Assembly (NCBI RefSeq): GCF_002086795.1
Contig: NZ_MVIM01000016.1
Span: forward strand, 62,001-126,000
DNA from: Mycolicibacterium tusciae
Lineage (GTDB): Bacteria > Actinomycetota > Actinomycetes > Mycobacteriales > Mycobacteriaceae
Direction: 5' to 3'
DNA length: 64,000 bases
Shown: positions 50,548-58,840 of the stretch, piece by piece
Layout: every line of letters starts with the position of its first letter
How positions within the stretch are numbered: the stretch's first letter is position 1
Notes under the pieces: generated by a model
Database searches by the model: none
What the model saw: the letters and a program-made list of their open reading frames with translations, nothing else
Told to the model about the DNA's origin: nothing
Program-made: the position numbers and the translations under genes

Positions 50548-53500
50548 GTGTTCGCCTGGTGGGGTCGGATGGTGTACCGGTTTCGGTACTCCGTCATCGG
50601 CGTCATGGTTGCACTGTGCCTCGGTGGCGGCGTGTTCGGCATCAGTCTGGGCGAGAACGTCACGCAGAGCGGCTTCTATGACGAGGGCAGCCAGTCCGTC
50701 CACGCCTCGGTAACCGCCGACGAGGCGTACGGGCGTGACCGAACGAGCCACGTGGTGGCGATACTCACGCCGCCCGACGGCAAGAAGGTCGACGACCCCG
50801 AGTGGATGAAGAAGGTCACCGACGAGCTCAACCAGCTCGTCGCGGACCACGAGGACCAGATGGTCGGCTGGGTGGGCTGGCTGCGTGCCCCCAACAGCGA
50901 CGACCCGACGGTCCAGCAGATGAAGACGTCGGACATGTCGACGACGTTCATCAGCGTCCCGCTCAAGGGCGATGACGACGACACGATTCTGAAGAACTAC
51001 CAGGCGATCGAGCCCGACCTGCGCAAGGTCAACGACGGCAATATCCAGCTCGCCGGCCTGCAACCGCTGGCCAGCGAGCTCACCGGCACCATCGGCGAGG
51101 ACCAGAAGCGCGCCGAGGTGGCCGCCATCCCGCTGGTCTGTGTCGTGCTGTTCTTCGTGTTCGGCGGCGTGGTCGCGGCAGCGCTTCCGGGCATCATCGG
51201 TGGCCTGACGATCGCGGGCGCACTGGGCATCATGCGACTGCTCGCCGAGGTCATGCCGGTGCACTTCTTCGCCCAACCCGTGGTCACGCTCATGGGTCTC
51301 GGTATCGCCGTCGACTACGGCCTCTTCATGGTGAGCCGGTTCCGCGAGGAGATCGCCGAGGGCTACGACACCGAGGCTGCCGTACGCCGCTCGGTGATGA
51401 CGTCGGGGCGCACCATCATGTTCTCCGCGGTCATCCTCGTGGCGTCCTCGGTGCCACTGTTGTTGTTCCCGCAGGGCTTCCTGAAGTCGATCACCTACGC
51501 GATCATCGCGTCGGTCATGCTCGCGGCGATCCTGTCGATCACCGTGCTGCCCGCCGCGCTCGCCATTCTCGGCTCGCGGGTCGACGCCCTCGGCGTGCGT
51601 TGGCTGATGAAGTTCGCCGAGCCGGACACCATCAGGTCCGACCCGGGCAACCCGCGCACCAACACGTTGGCGATCGCGTCGATCCCGACCGGCCTGCTGG
51701 TCCCGCCGGTGGGTATCGCGCTCGGACACTTGGCGCGCAAGCGGATCAGGGAGACCGGTGAGCAGGGCGCGCAGTTTGCGTTGATCGGGCTGACGCTCGG
51801 TTACATCACCCTGCTGGGCGGTCTCGCCTACGCCATCTCCGCGATGAAAGACTCGCTCGGCACCGCCCTCTACTGGGTGTTGATGGGCATCGTCATCTTC
51901 GTCGCCGTGGTTGTCGTCGGCGTCGTGCTCGCGCGCTATGTCCCGCTGGCCCGCACCCCGATCGTGTGGTGGCTGAATTGGCTCGCCGAGAAGACACAGA
52001 AGACCAAGACGCGCGCCGAGGTCGAGAAGGGCTTCTGGGGCAAGCTCGTCAACGTCGTGATGAAGCGACCCGTGGCCTTCGCCGCACCCATTGCGATCGC
52101 CATGATCGTGCTCGTCATCCCGCTGGGACAGCTGGCGCTCGGCGGCATCAGCGAGAAGTACCTGCCGCCCGACAACGCCGTCCGCTCGGCGCAGGAGAAC
52201 TTCGACAAGACCTTCCCCGGATTCCGCACCGAACCGCTGACGTTGGTGATCGAGAACACCGACGGTCAGCCGGTCACCGACCAGCAGGTCGCGGAGATCC
52301 GCAGTAAGGCCATGACGGTCCCGGGGTTCATCGAGCCCGACGGCGATCCCGCGAAGATGTGGCAGGCCCGCGGCGGTGAGTCCACCGATCCGTCAGTGCG
52401 CGTCATCCAGAACGGCTTGATCGACCGCAACGACGCCGCGAAGAAGGTCGACGAGCTGCGCTCGATTTCCCCGCCGCGGGGACTCACGATCTCCGTCGGC
52501 GGTACCCCCGCGCTGGAGCAGGACAGCATCCACGCCCTGTTCGACAAGCTGCCGTTGATGGTGACCATCCTGATCGTCACCACGACCATCCTGATGTTCC
52601 TGGCGTTCGGTTCGGTGGTGCTGCCGATCAAGGCCGCGGTGATGAGCGCGCTCACGCTCGGCTCCACGATGGGTGTGCTGACGTGGATGTTCGTCGACGG
52701 CCACGGCTCCGGCCTGATGAACTACACACCACAGCCGCTGATGGCTCCGATGATCGGTCTGATCATCGCGGTGATCTGGGGTCTGTCCACCGACTACGAG
52801 GTGTTCCTCGTGTCCCGAATGGTGGAGGCCCGCGAACGCGGCATGTCCACCGCCGAGGCGATCCGCATCGGTACAGCCACCACGGGCCGGCTGATCACCG
52901 GTGCCGCACTGGTTCTCGCGGTCGTGGCGGGCGCGTTCGTGTTCTCCGACCTGGTGATGATGAAGTACCTCGCGTTCGGCCTGCTGATCGCCCTGCTGCT
53001 GGACGCCACCATCGTCCGTATGTTCCTGGTGCCCGCGATCATGAAGCTGCTCGGCGACGACTGCTGGTGGGCGCCGCGCTGGATGAAGCGGATCCAGGAA
53101 CGCCTCGGCCTCGGTGAGACCGAGCTGCCCGACGAGCGCAGACGGCCCGCGGTGCGCGAATCCGTCGAGAACCCCGAAGCTTTGGTGGGTGCGGGCGCAC
53201 CGGTACCCGCCCGTCCCCGCCCGCCGCACGATCCCACGCATCCGGCGGCCGAGGGCGCGTCGCGTCCCGGCGCTGCCGGCCGGGCCGCCGCGCCGCCACG
53301 GACGAATGCGCCGTCGACCACGGGCACGACCCGCATGCCGACCGGACGCCCGCCCGCCGACGAGCCCCAGACCACGCGCCTGTCGACCGCACGGGACGCG
53401 GTACGCAACGCCGTGCAGAACGCCGCGGCCGCCACCCGCTCGGCCGCCGGTCCCCCGCCCCCGCGGGAAGAGCGCGAGATCGAGTCGTGGCTCGGCGAAC

Positions 53501-53862
53501 TGCGCGGCACCGGCGCGCCTGCCGGACAGCCGTCGCCGTCGCCGAGCAGAAGGCCGGCCACCGAGGGCCGGGGCCGCCCGTCGACGGCGTCCACCCGCAA
53601 GATGCCGGGTGCGGCCGCGCCGGAAGACCCGGGTCCGGGGACCCCGCCGCAAGGCAGGGGACGCCCGCTGGGAACCCCGCCGCAAGGGAGGGGACAGCCT
53701 CAGGCGCAGCCCGACGACGCAGCGACGACGGCGATTCCCGCCCAACGCGCCGAGGATTCAGACACTGCCACCGAGAAGCTCAACGCGGCCGAAGAGCAGC
53801 CGAAGCGGCGTGGCGGCGGAGTGAGCGCCGCGGATCTGCTGCGCCGCGAAGGCCGAATGTAG
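50548..53862 (+). CDS. mmpL3: MmpL3 trehalose monomycolate flippase, with an extra central-loop domain
   Basis: 1104-aa RND-family transporter that exports trehalose monomycolate and is an essential drug target. Both Asp-Tyr proton-relay pairs are present: D256-Y257 in GIAVDYGLF and D749-Y750 in STDYEVFLV. The second pair is displaced by 104 residues relative to M. smegmatis (D645, recalled) because residues about 355-470 hold an extra block between the two RND halves: TLAIASIPTG...GHLARKR, then FALIGLTLGYITLLG, then a third hydrophobic stretch (about 440-466); the first two read like a DUF4190 domain. The C-terminal ~240-residue tail is proline/arginine-rich with a tandem repeat. GTG start with AGGAG 8 nt upstream. 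Confidence 0.95.
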   Translation: MFAWWGRMVYRFRYSVIGVMVALCLGGGVFGISLGENVTQSGFYDEGSQSVHASVTADEAYGRDRTSHVVAILTPPDGKKVDDPEWMKKVTDELNQLVADHEDQMVGWVGWLRAPNSDDPTVQQMKTSDMSTTFISVPLKGDDDDTILKNYQAIEPDLRKVNDGNIQLAGLQPLASELTGTIGEDQKRAEVAAIPLVCVVLFFVFGGVVAAALPGIIGGLTIAGALGIMRLLAEVMPVHFFAQPVVTLMGLGIAVDYGLFMVSRFREEIAEGYDTEAAVRRSVMTSGRTIMFSAVILVASSVPLLLFPQGFLKSITYAIIASVMLAAILSITVLPAALAILGSRVDALGVRWLMKFAEPDTIRSDPGNPRTNTLAIASIPTGLLVPPVGIALGHLARKRIRETGEQGAQFALIGLTLGYITLLGGLAYAISAMKDSLGTALYWVLMGIVIFVAVVVVGVVLARYVPLARTPIVWWLNWLAEKTQKTKTRAEVEKGFWGKLVNVVMKRPVAFAAPIAIAMIVLVIPLGQLALGGISEKYLPPDNAVRSAQENFDKTFPGFRTEPLTLVIENTDGQPVTDQQVAEIRSKAMTVPGFIEPDGDPAKMWQARGGESTDPSVRVIQNGLIDRNDAAKKVDELRSISPPRGLTISVGGTPALEQDSIHALFDKLPLMVTILIVTTTILMFLAFGSVVLPIKAAVMSALTLGSTMGVLTWMFVDGHGSGLMNYTPQPLMAPMIGLIIAVIWGLSTDYEVFLVSRMVEARERGMSTAEAIRIGTATTGRLITGAALVLAVVAGAFVFSDLVMMKYLAFGLLIALLLDATIVRMFLVPAIMKLLGDDCWWAPRWMKRIQERLGLGETELPDERRRPAVRESVENPEALVGAGAPVPARPRPPHDPTHPAAEGASRPGAAGRAAAPPRTNAPSTTGTTRMPTGRPPADEPQTTRLSTARDAVRNAVQNAAAATRSAAGPPPPREEREIESWLGELRGTGAPAGQPSPSPSRRPATEGRGRPSTASTRKMPGAAAPEDPGPGTPPQGRGRPLGTPPQGRGQPQAQPDDAATTAIPAQRAEDSDTATEKLNAAEEQPKRRGGGVSAADLLRREGRM
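53641..53695. repeat. 33-bp-period tandem repeat in the mmpL3 tail
   Basis: Two 22-bp blocks (53641-53662 and 53674-53695) differ at one base and repeat at 33 bp, encoding two copies of GTPPQGRG in the cytoplasmic tail. The period is in frame. Confidence 0.75.
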
Positions 53863-53877
53863 AGCGCGTCGGCGCTT

Positions 53878-53923
53878 GTAACCCCAGGGCGCGATTCTGC
53901 CCGGAATAGCGCCGTGCGGTTAC
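53878..53923. repeat. 46-bp palindromic repeat, copy 1
   Basis: Starts GTAACC and ends GGTTAC; the two 15-nt ends pair at 13 of 15 positions around a 16-nt centre. It lies 15 nt after the mmpL3 stop and contains the TAA stop codon of the convergent DUF559-type gene. Copy 2 at 54802 differs at a single base and has the same orientation. Confidence 0.85.
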
Positions 53924-54762
53924 ACACCGCGACGCGCGAAGGCGGTGGCAATCCGGCCGATGACGGCACCTGCGGTATCCCGCTTGGTGACTCGTACGAC
54001 GAGCCAGCCGAGGGCGGTGAGATCGTCATGCCGTCTGATGCCTTTGTTGAATACCTCCGGATCGCTCCTGTGGTGGTCGCCTTCATACTCGGCCGCAACC
54101 TTGATGTCCTCCCAGCCCATGTCGAGTTCGGCGACGAGTGTGCCGTACCGGTCGTACACGGGTATTTGTGTTGTGGGGCGGGGAAATTCGTTCCGGATGA
54201 GTACTAGACGTAGCCACGTTTCACGCGGCGATTCCGCGCCCGCGTCGACGAGTTCCAAAGTCCTGCGTGCCTTTGGAATGCCGTGGCGGCCGCGATAACG
54301 ATCGGCCAACAACTCGACCTCGGCCATCTTCAGGCGGGTCGCCCGGGCGAGCGCGTCGATCGCGGCGACCGCCGAGTCGACGGGGTAACGACACGCCAGG
54401 TCGAGGGCGGTTCTCGCCGGATTGGTCACTTGCATGCCGTCGACAACGCAGATCTCGTCGCTCTCGATGGAGTCAGCCCACGCTGTGACGCCGTCAGCAC
54501 GCCTGCGATTGGTGTCGATGATCGCTGCGGGCAAGCGCGCGTCTATCCACCGCGCGCCATGCAACGCAGATGCCGAGAATCCAGCGAGAACGCCACGGCG
54601 GCGGGACCTCAGCCAAGCCGCCTTGGCTCGAATGACGGGAGTGACCGGTGTGTTCTTGTCCAGGTATATGTCCTTGTGCAGCGCGATGAAGTCGCGACGC
54701 AGCGCATGGCGCGTCAACGCTTTGGCAGCCGTGGCTTCACTGCCCACAAAAGGTTGATCCAT
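53920..54762 (-). CDS. AbiEi/DUF559-type protein with a Vsr-like endonuclease domain
   Basis: 280 aa. The N-terminal half (about 1-130) resembles the winged AbiEi-antitoxin-like region seen in many actinobacterial orphan proteins (LHKDIYLD, GFSASALHGARW, TALDLACRYP). The C-terminal half (about 170-275) has the DUF559/Vsr-like layout: TQIPVYDRYGTLVAELDMGW, VAAEYEGDHHRSD and LGWLVVRVTKRD, compatible with a PD-(D/E)XK nuclease fold, although the exact ExK triad is not certain. No toxin partner lies beside it. In M. tuberculosis mmpL3 and Rv0205 are adjacent, so this gene is an insertion; both ends carry the 46-bp repeat and its codon use looks less GC-extreme. Start ATG at 54762. Confidence 0.72.
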   Translation of the reverse strand: MDQPFVGSEATAAKALTRHALRRDFIALHKDIYLDKNTPVTPVIRAKAAWLRSRRRGVLAGFSASALHGARWIDARLPAAIIDTNRRRADGVTAWADSIESDEICVVDGMQVTNPARTALDLACRYPVDSAVAAIDALARATRLKMAEVELLADRYRGRHGIPKARRTLELVDAGAESPRETWLRLVLIRNEFPRPTTQIPVYDRYGTLVAELDMGWEDIKVAAEYEGDHHRSDPEVFNKGIRRHDDLTALGWLVVRVTKRDTAGAVIGRIATAFARRGV

Positions 54763-54801
54763 GGCCGGATTCTGCACACGGATGCTGACATCCCTGCGTA
54801 T

Positions 54802-54847
54802 GTAACCTCAGGGCGCGATTCTGCCCGGAATAGCGCCGTGCGGTTAC
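54802..54847. repeat. 46-bp palindromic repeat, copy 2
   Basis: Same sequence and orientation as copy 1 with one C/T difference. It lies upstream of the DUF559-type gene start and 9 nt beyond the 3' end of the Rv0205-like gene. Confidence 0.85.
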
Positions 54848-54856
54848 GACAGCGAT

Positions 54857-56005
54857 CTAGTCCTCGCCGCTGTCCCCGACGTCATCGGGGGTGGCCTGGA
54901 TGACGGCTTCGTCCCCGGTGGCCTGCGCGGCCTCCTCCGCCGCGGGATCCCTGGCGAGCAGCACCCTCGCCGCGCTGTTGAGGAACGCGACCGCGGGCAC
55001 CGCGAGTAACGCGCCGACGATGCCCGCCGTGATGCCACCCGCGGCGATGGCCAGCACGACAGCCAGCGGATGGATCGACACCGCACGACCCATCACCAGC
55101 GGCTGCAACACATGCCCCTCGAGCTGTTGGACGGCGATGATCAGTCCGAGTGTGATGAGCGCATAGATCAAGCCTTTGGCGATCAACGCGACGATGACGG
55201 CCAGGAATCCGGCGACCACCGCCCCGACCAGCGGGATGAACGCACCGAGAAACACCAGCGACGCCAGCGGAAGTGCCAGCGGGATGCCCATGATGGCCAG
55301 GCCGGTGCCGATACCCACCGCGTCGACGAGCGCCACCAGGAACGTCGCGCGCACATAGCCGATGAGCGACCGAAACCCCGCCCGGCCGGCCTCATGGACG
55401 CGCGGCTGCACGTTCTCGGGGAAGATCTTCGTGACGAACCCGAAGATGTTGCGCCCGCCGTGCAGCAGGAAGATCAGGGTGAAGAGCACGAGCAGGGCGC
55501 CGGTGATGATCTCGGTGAGGGTGCCCGCCGTCGACAGCGCGCCGCTGGTCACCTTCTCCTGGTTGTCACGCAGCGCCTCGAGGGCGGTCTCACGGGCCTG
55601 CTTGATCTGGTCGCCGCCGACATGCAGAGGACCGCTGGACAGCCAGTTACCCAGACCCTCGATGCTTTGGCCCACCTGCTCGGCAAGTGCGGGCAAACCC
55701 TCGATGAATTGGCTGACGACGAAGGTGAGGATGCCGCCGACGACCGCGAATCCGGACAGCAGCATCAGAGCGACTGCGACGCCGCGCGGAACGCCGACGC
55801 GATCAAGGAAGTCGACCGCGGGCAGCAGCAGCGCGGCCACCATCGTCGCCAGGGCGATCGGCACGACGATCAGCTCGAGCCGCTTGACCACCCACAGCAC
55901 CGCGAAGATTGCGGCTCCGATGACCAGCAGCCGCCACGACCACGCCGCGGCCTTGCGGACCAGCGGGCTGACCGCCAGGTCTGCGTCAGATAGACCCGCG
56001 GACAT
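54857..56005 (-). CDS. AI-2E/PerM family transporter (Rv0205-like)
   Basis: 382 aa with about eight hydrophobic segments: two near the N-terminus (28-75), one near 85-105, and a cluster from about 190 to 345, the usual PerM/YdiK plan, plus an acidic C-terminal tail. The family exports small molecules or ions and is poorly defined in mycobacteria. ATG at 56005 was selected because TACGCT, a leaderless -10, ends 6 nt upstream; an in-frame ATG at 56065 would overlap the divergent gene's promoter. Divergent from the Rv0204c-like gene. Confidence 0.87.
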   Translation of the reverse strand: MSAGLSDADLAVSPLVRKAAAWSWRLLVIGAAIFAVLWVVKRLELIVVPIALATMVAALLLPAVDFLDRVGVPRGVAVALMLLSGFAVVGGILTFVVSQFIEGLPALAEQVGQSIEGLGNWLSSGPLHVGGDQIKQARETALEALRDNQEKVTSGALSTAGTLTEIITGALLVLFTLIFLLHGGRNIFGFVTKIFPENVQPRVHEAGRAGFRSLIGYVRATFLVALVDAVGIGTGLAIMGIPLALPLASLVFLGAFIPLVGAVVAGFLAVIVALIAKGLIYALITLGLIIAVQQLEGHVLQPLVMGRAVSIHPLAVVLAIAAGGITAGIVGALLAVPAVAFLNSAARVLLARDPAAEEAAQATGDEAVIQATPDDVGDSGED

Positions 56006-56011
56006 CCCGTC

Positions 56012-56017
56012 AGCGTA
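56012..56017 (-). promoter_or_regulatory. -10 element for leaderless PerM-family gene
   Basis: On the minus strand TACGCT lies 6 nt before the ATG at 56005. Confidence 0.45.
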
Positions 56018-56069
56018 ATGGCCCGCCCCGCGCAGACCCGGTATCTCGGGAAACCGCCACCCCACGCTT

Positions 56070-56075
56070 TACCCT
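56070..56075 (+). promoter_or_regulatory. -10 element for leaderless Rv0204c-like gene
   Basis: TACCCT precedes the GTG at 56083 by 7 nt; no Shine-Dalgarno is present. Confidence 0.5.
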
Positions 56076-56082
56076 GTAGGGC

Positions 56083-57150
56083 GTGTCGCACGACGCGCCG
56101 GCGCGCGAGTCCCGCGGTCAGGACCGCCCCGCGCGCGGCAAATACTGGTGGCTGCGGTGGGCGATCATCGCCGTGGCCGTCGTCGTGCTGTCCGTCGAAC
56201 TGACGCTGGTGCGCGACCAGCTCGCCAACGCCTGGCGCAGCCTGTACTCCGCGAACTGGTGGTGGGTGCTGGCCGCGGTGGGCGCGGCGATGGCGTCGAT
56301 GCACTTCTTCGGAGACATCCAGCGCAAGCTGCTGCGGTCGGCGTGCGTGCCCGTACACCAGTGGCGCTCGCAGGCGGCGTTCTATGCGGGCAACTCGCTG
56401 AGCACGACATTGCCCGGCGGCCCGGTGCTTTCGGCGACGTTCATCTACCGCCAGCAGCGCAGGTGGGGCGCCAGCCCGGTGATCGCGTCATGGCAGTTGG
56501 TGATGTCGGGTGCACTGCAAGTCACCAGCCTGACGCTGCTCGGGATCGGTAGCGCCTTCTTCCTTGGCGCGAAACACAATCCGTTCTCGCTGATCTTCAC
56601 CCTCGCCGGGTTCATCATGTTGATCGTGCTGGCCCAGGCCGTCGCGTCGCGGCCGGACCTGCTCGACGGTGTCGGGGTGCGAGTGCTGTCGTGGGTCAAC
56701 TACGTGCGCGCCAAACCGGCGGACAAGGGACTGGCTAAGTGGCGCGAAACCCTCGCCCAGCTCGAGTCGGTGAACCTGACCAGGCGCCAGCTCGGCGTGG
56801 CGTTCGTGTGGTCGATGATGACGCTCGTCACCGGAGTGGGCACGCTGCTGTTCGCGTGCTTCGCCGCAGGCGGAAAGCCGTCGCTGCTCGGTGTGGTGGT
56901 GGCCTACGTCGCCGCCCGCGCCGTCGGATCGATCCCGCTGATGCCCGGTGGGCTGCTGGTGGTCGAGGCGGTGCTGGTGCCGGGGCTGGTCTCCAGCGGA
57001 ATGACCTTGGCCTCAGCGATTTCCGCCATGCTCATCTACCGGATGGTCAGCTGGATCTTCATCGCCGCCATCGGCTGGGTGGTGTTCTTCTTCATGTTCC
57101 GCACCGAGGCCGAGCTCGATCCCGACGCCGACCCCGACCCCGACGCGTAG
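56083..57150 (+). CDS. Lysylphosphatidylglycerol-synthase TM-region-like membrane protein (UPF0104, Rv0204c-like)
   Basis: 355 aa with about seven membrane helices (23-42, 58-78, 130-150, 160-185, 240-265, 275-300, 315-345). The sequence AFYAGNSLSTTLPGGPVLSA (about 106-125) and GSIPLMPGGLLVVEA (about 288-302) are hallmarks of the UPF0104 flippase-like domain of MprF-type proteins without the synthase part. It may move a lipid across the membrane (inference). Acidic DPDADPDPDA tail. GTG start fixed by the leaderless promoter; the DUF3054 gene follows after 7 nt. Confidence 0.86.
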   Translation: MSHDAPARESRGQDRPARGKYWWLRWAIIAVAVVVLSVELTLVRDQLANAWRSLYSANWWWVLAAVGAAMASMHFFGDIQRKLLRSACVPVHQWRSQAAFYAGNSLSTTLPGGPVLSATFIYRQQRRWGASPVIASWQLVMSGALQVTSLTLLGIGSAFFLGAKHNPFSLIFTLAGFIMLIVLAQAVASRPDLLDGVGVRVLSWVNYVRAKPADKGLAKWRETLAQLESVNLTRRQLGVAFVWSMMTLVTGVGTLLFACFAAGGKPSLLGVVVAYVAARAVGSIPLMPGGLLVVEAVLVPGLVSSGMTLASAISAMLIYRMVSWIFIAAIGWVVFFFMFRTEAELDPDADPDPDA

Positions 57151-57157
57151 ATGACCT

Positions 57158-57535
57158 ATGCCGATCGATAGCGCCGAGCAGACCCGCCCCGCGTTGACCG
57201 CGTTGGCGACCGACGTCGTCTGCGTCGTCGTCTTCTGCACGATCGGCCGGCGCAGTCACGCCGAAGGGTTGACGCTTTCCGGCATCGCCGAGACGGCCTG
57301 GCCGTTCCTGGTCGGCACACTGACCGGCTGGCTGTTGTCGAGGGCCTGGCAACGTCCGGCCGCACTGGTGCCCACCGGCGTGGCGGTGTGGTTGTGCACC
57401 GTGGTGGTGGGCATGCTGCTGCGCAAGCTCACCTCGGCCGGAACGGCGCCGAGTTTCATTGTCGTGGCGTCACTTTCGACGGCCCTGCTATTACTCGGCT
57501 GGCGTGCCGGCGTCGCCTTGCTCAGCCGCGGCTGA
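57158..57535 (+). CDS. DUF3054 membrane protein
   Basis: 125 aa with four hydrophobic segments (about 15-32, 47-62, 70-90, 98-120), the DUF3054 form (DVVCVVVFCTIGRRSH at the start). Function unknown. It begins 7 nt after the Rv0204c-like stop, so it is probably cotranscribed, and its 3' end overlaps the convergent sensor-kinase gene by 45 bp. Confidence 0.82.
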   Translation: MPIDSAEQTRPALTALATDVVCVVVFCTIGRRSHAEGLTLSGIAETAWPFLVGTLTGWLLSRAWQRPAALVPTGVAVWLCTVVVGMLLRKLTSAGTAPSFIVVASLSTALLLLGWRAGVALLSRG

Positions 57536-58837
57536 CACGGTCAGGGTCGCGCGCAACCCGCCGAGCGGCCCGTCACTCAGCTCGATGCTGCCGCGATGCA
57601 GCGCCGCCTGTTGCGCCACGAGCGCGAGGCCGAGCCCGGAGCCACCCGGCGCCGCGGTGGTGCCGCGGGAGAACCGGCCGAGAACGGTCTTGTGCTCCTC
57701 GACGGGCAGCCCGCGGCCGTTGTCGTCCACGATGATGACGATCTCGTCACGCGCCCGCTGTGCCTCCAGCACGATCCGCGTCGCCTGGCCGTGCTGGATC
57801 GCGTTGCGCACCAGATTGTCGACGGCCAGCCGCAGACCGCTCGGCCAGCCCCAGATGACACCGAGGTCGTCCTTCGCCTCGACGACGATCTCGATGTCAT
57901 CGCGCAGGCGCATGTTCTCCCGGGCCACCCGGTCGAGCATGTCGGTGATGTCGATCAATTCGCGATCTTCGGCCTGCGCCAGTTGACCTGACGCCAGTTG
58001 CCCCAGCGCGGTGATGATCGCCTCTACCCGTCGCTGCGCCCGGGACAGGTCGGCCACCACCTCGTCGCGCTCCTCGGCTGGGAGGTCGTGGATTCGCAAC
58101 GTGTCCAGATCGGCGCGCATCGCCGTCAGCGGCGTTCGCAGCTCGTGGGCGGCGTTGGCCGCGAAATCCTGGGCGGCCTGCAGCGAGTTGGTGGTCGCCC
58201 GCTGCGCGGCCGTCAGTCGGCTCAGCATCGCCGACATCGCCTCGGAGAGGTCCTCGGCCTCCCGCGCCCCATGCACCTTGGGCATCTCCTCGCTGCCCCG
58301 GCGCAACTGCTTGGTGTGTTCGGTCAGCTTGCGCAGCGGCCGGATCGCGGGGCCCGCCAGCATCCATCCCAGCAACGCGGCGATCAGCACCGTGAGCAGA
58401 CCTGCCGCGGCGTACAGCGGAATCCTTGAGGCGCTCAACAGAATGCTGTCGGCGCGGATGCCGATCGACATCAGGACGCCGTCGGGCTGGTCGACGCGCA
58501 GGGTGCGCACTCGGTACTCGACCCCGTTGACTTCCACCGTGTCGGTGCCCGGCGGCAGCGGCGGCAACTGGAAGCCGCGCTGGAACACCACCTGTCCGGT
58601 GGATTCGGACCGTCCCGTCGTCAGCACTCCGCGGCGCGGATCCTGTAGCTGTTCTGGGCGCATGCTGGCGTCGATGATCGAATCGAGTCGGCGATCCAGT
58701 TGTGCCGCATCGTTATTCGCGAGCACAACCGACGTGGCGATCGTGAACACCGCGACCACCGCGGCCGCTGCGGCTGCCGACGCGACGGCAACTCGGGTGC
58801 GCAGCGACGCGGATCGCAGGAACCGCGGAAGTCTCAC
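57491..58837 (-). CDS. Sensor histidine kinase (PrrB-like)
   Basis: 448 aa: two membrane helices (about 15-40 and 139-161) flank a ~95-residue exterior sensor, then HAMP (about 162-215), dimerisation/phosphoacceptor H231 in AAHELRTPL, and an HATPase domain with N box DNLVRNAIQH and G boxes DDNGRGLP and GGSGLGLALV. Size and sequence resemble PrrB. It starts 3 nt after the response-regulator stop. The exterior domain may sense an envelope or haem-related signal, given the adjoining hemophore genes (inference). Confidence 0.9.
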   Translation of the reverse strand: MRLPRFLRSASLRTRVAVASAAAAAAVVAVFTIATSVVLANNDAAQLDRRLDSIIDASMRPEQLQDPRRGVLTTGRSESTGQVVFQRGFQLPPLPPGTDTVEVNGVEYRVRTLRVDQPDGVLMSIGIRADSILLSASRIPLYAAAGLLTVLIAALLGWMLAGPAIRPLRKLTEHTKQLRRGSEEMPKVHGAREAEDLSEAMSAMLSRLTAAQRATTNSLQAAQDFAANAAHELRTPLTAMRADLDTLRIHDLPAEERDEVVADLSRAQRRVEAIITALGQLASGQLAQAEDRELIDITDMLDRVARENMRLRDDIEIVVEAKDDLGVIWGWPSGLRLAVDNLVRNAIQHGQATRIVLEAQRARDEIVIIVDDNGRGLPVEEHKTVLGRFSRGTTAAPGGSGLGLALVAQQAALHRGSIELSDGPLGGLRATLTVSAAAEQGDAGTPAE

Positions 58838-58840
58838 CCG

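Noticed and set aside
52393..53745. A 450-codon minus-strand frame inside mmpL3
   Set aside because: Antisense to the conserved mmpL3 gene; arginine/glycine-rich with no domain.
53920..54762. The DUF559-type gene as half of a toxin-antitoxin pair
   Set aside because: No partner ORF lies on either side; both neighbours are conserved membrane-protein genes.
53878..54847. The two 46-bp repeats as part of a CRISPR array
   Set aside because: Only two copies, about 880 bp apart with a coding gene between and no cas genes.
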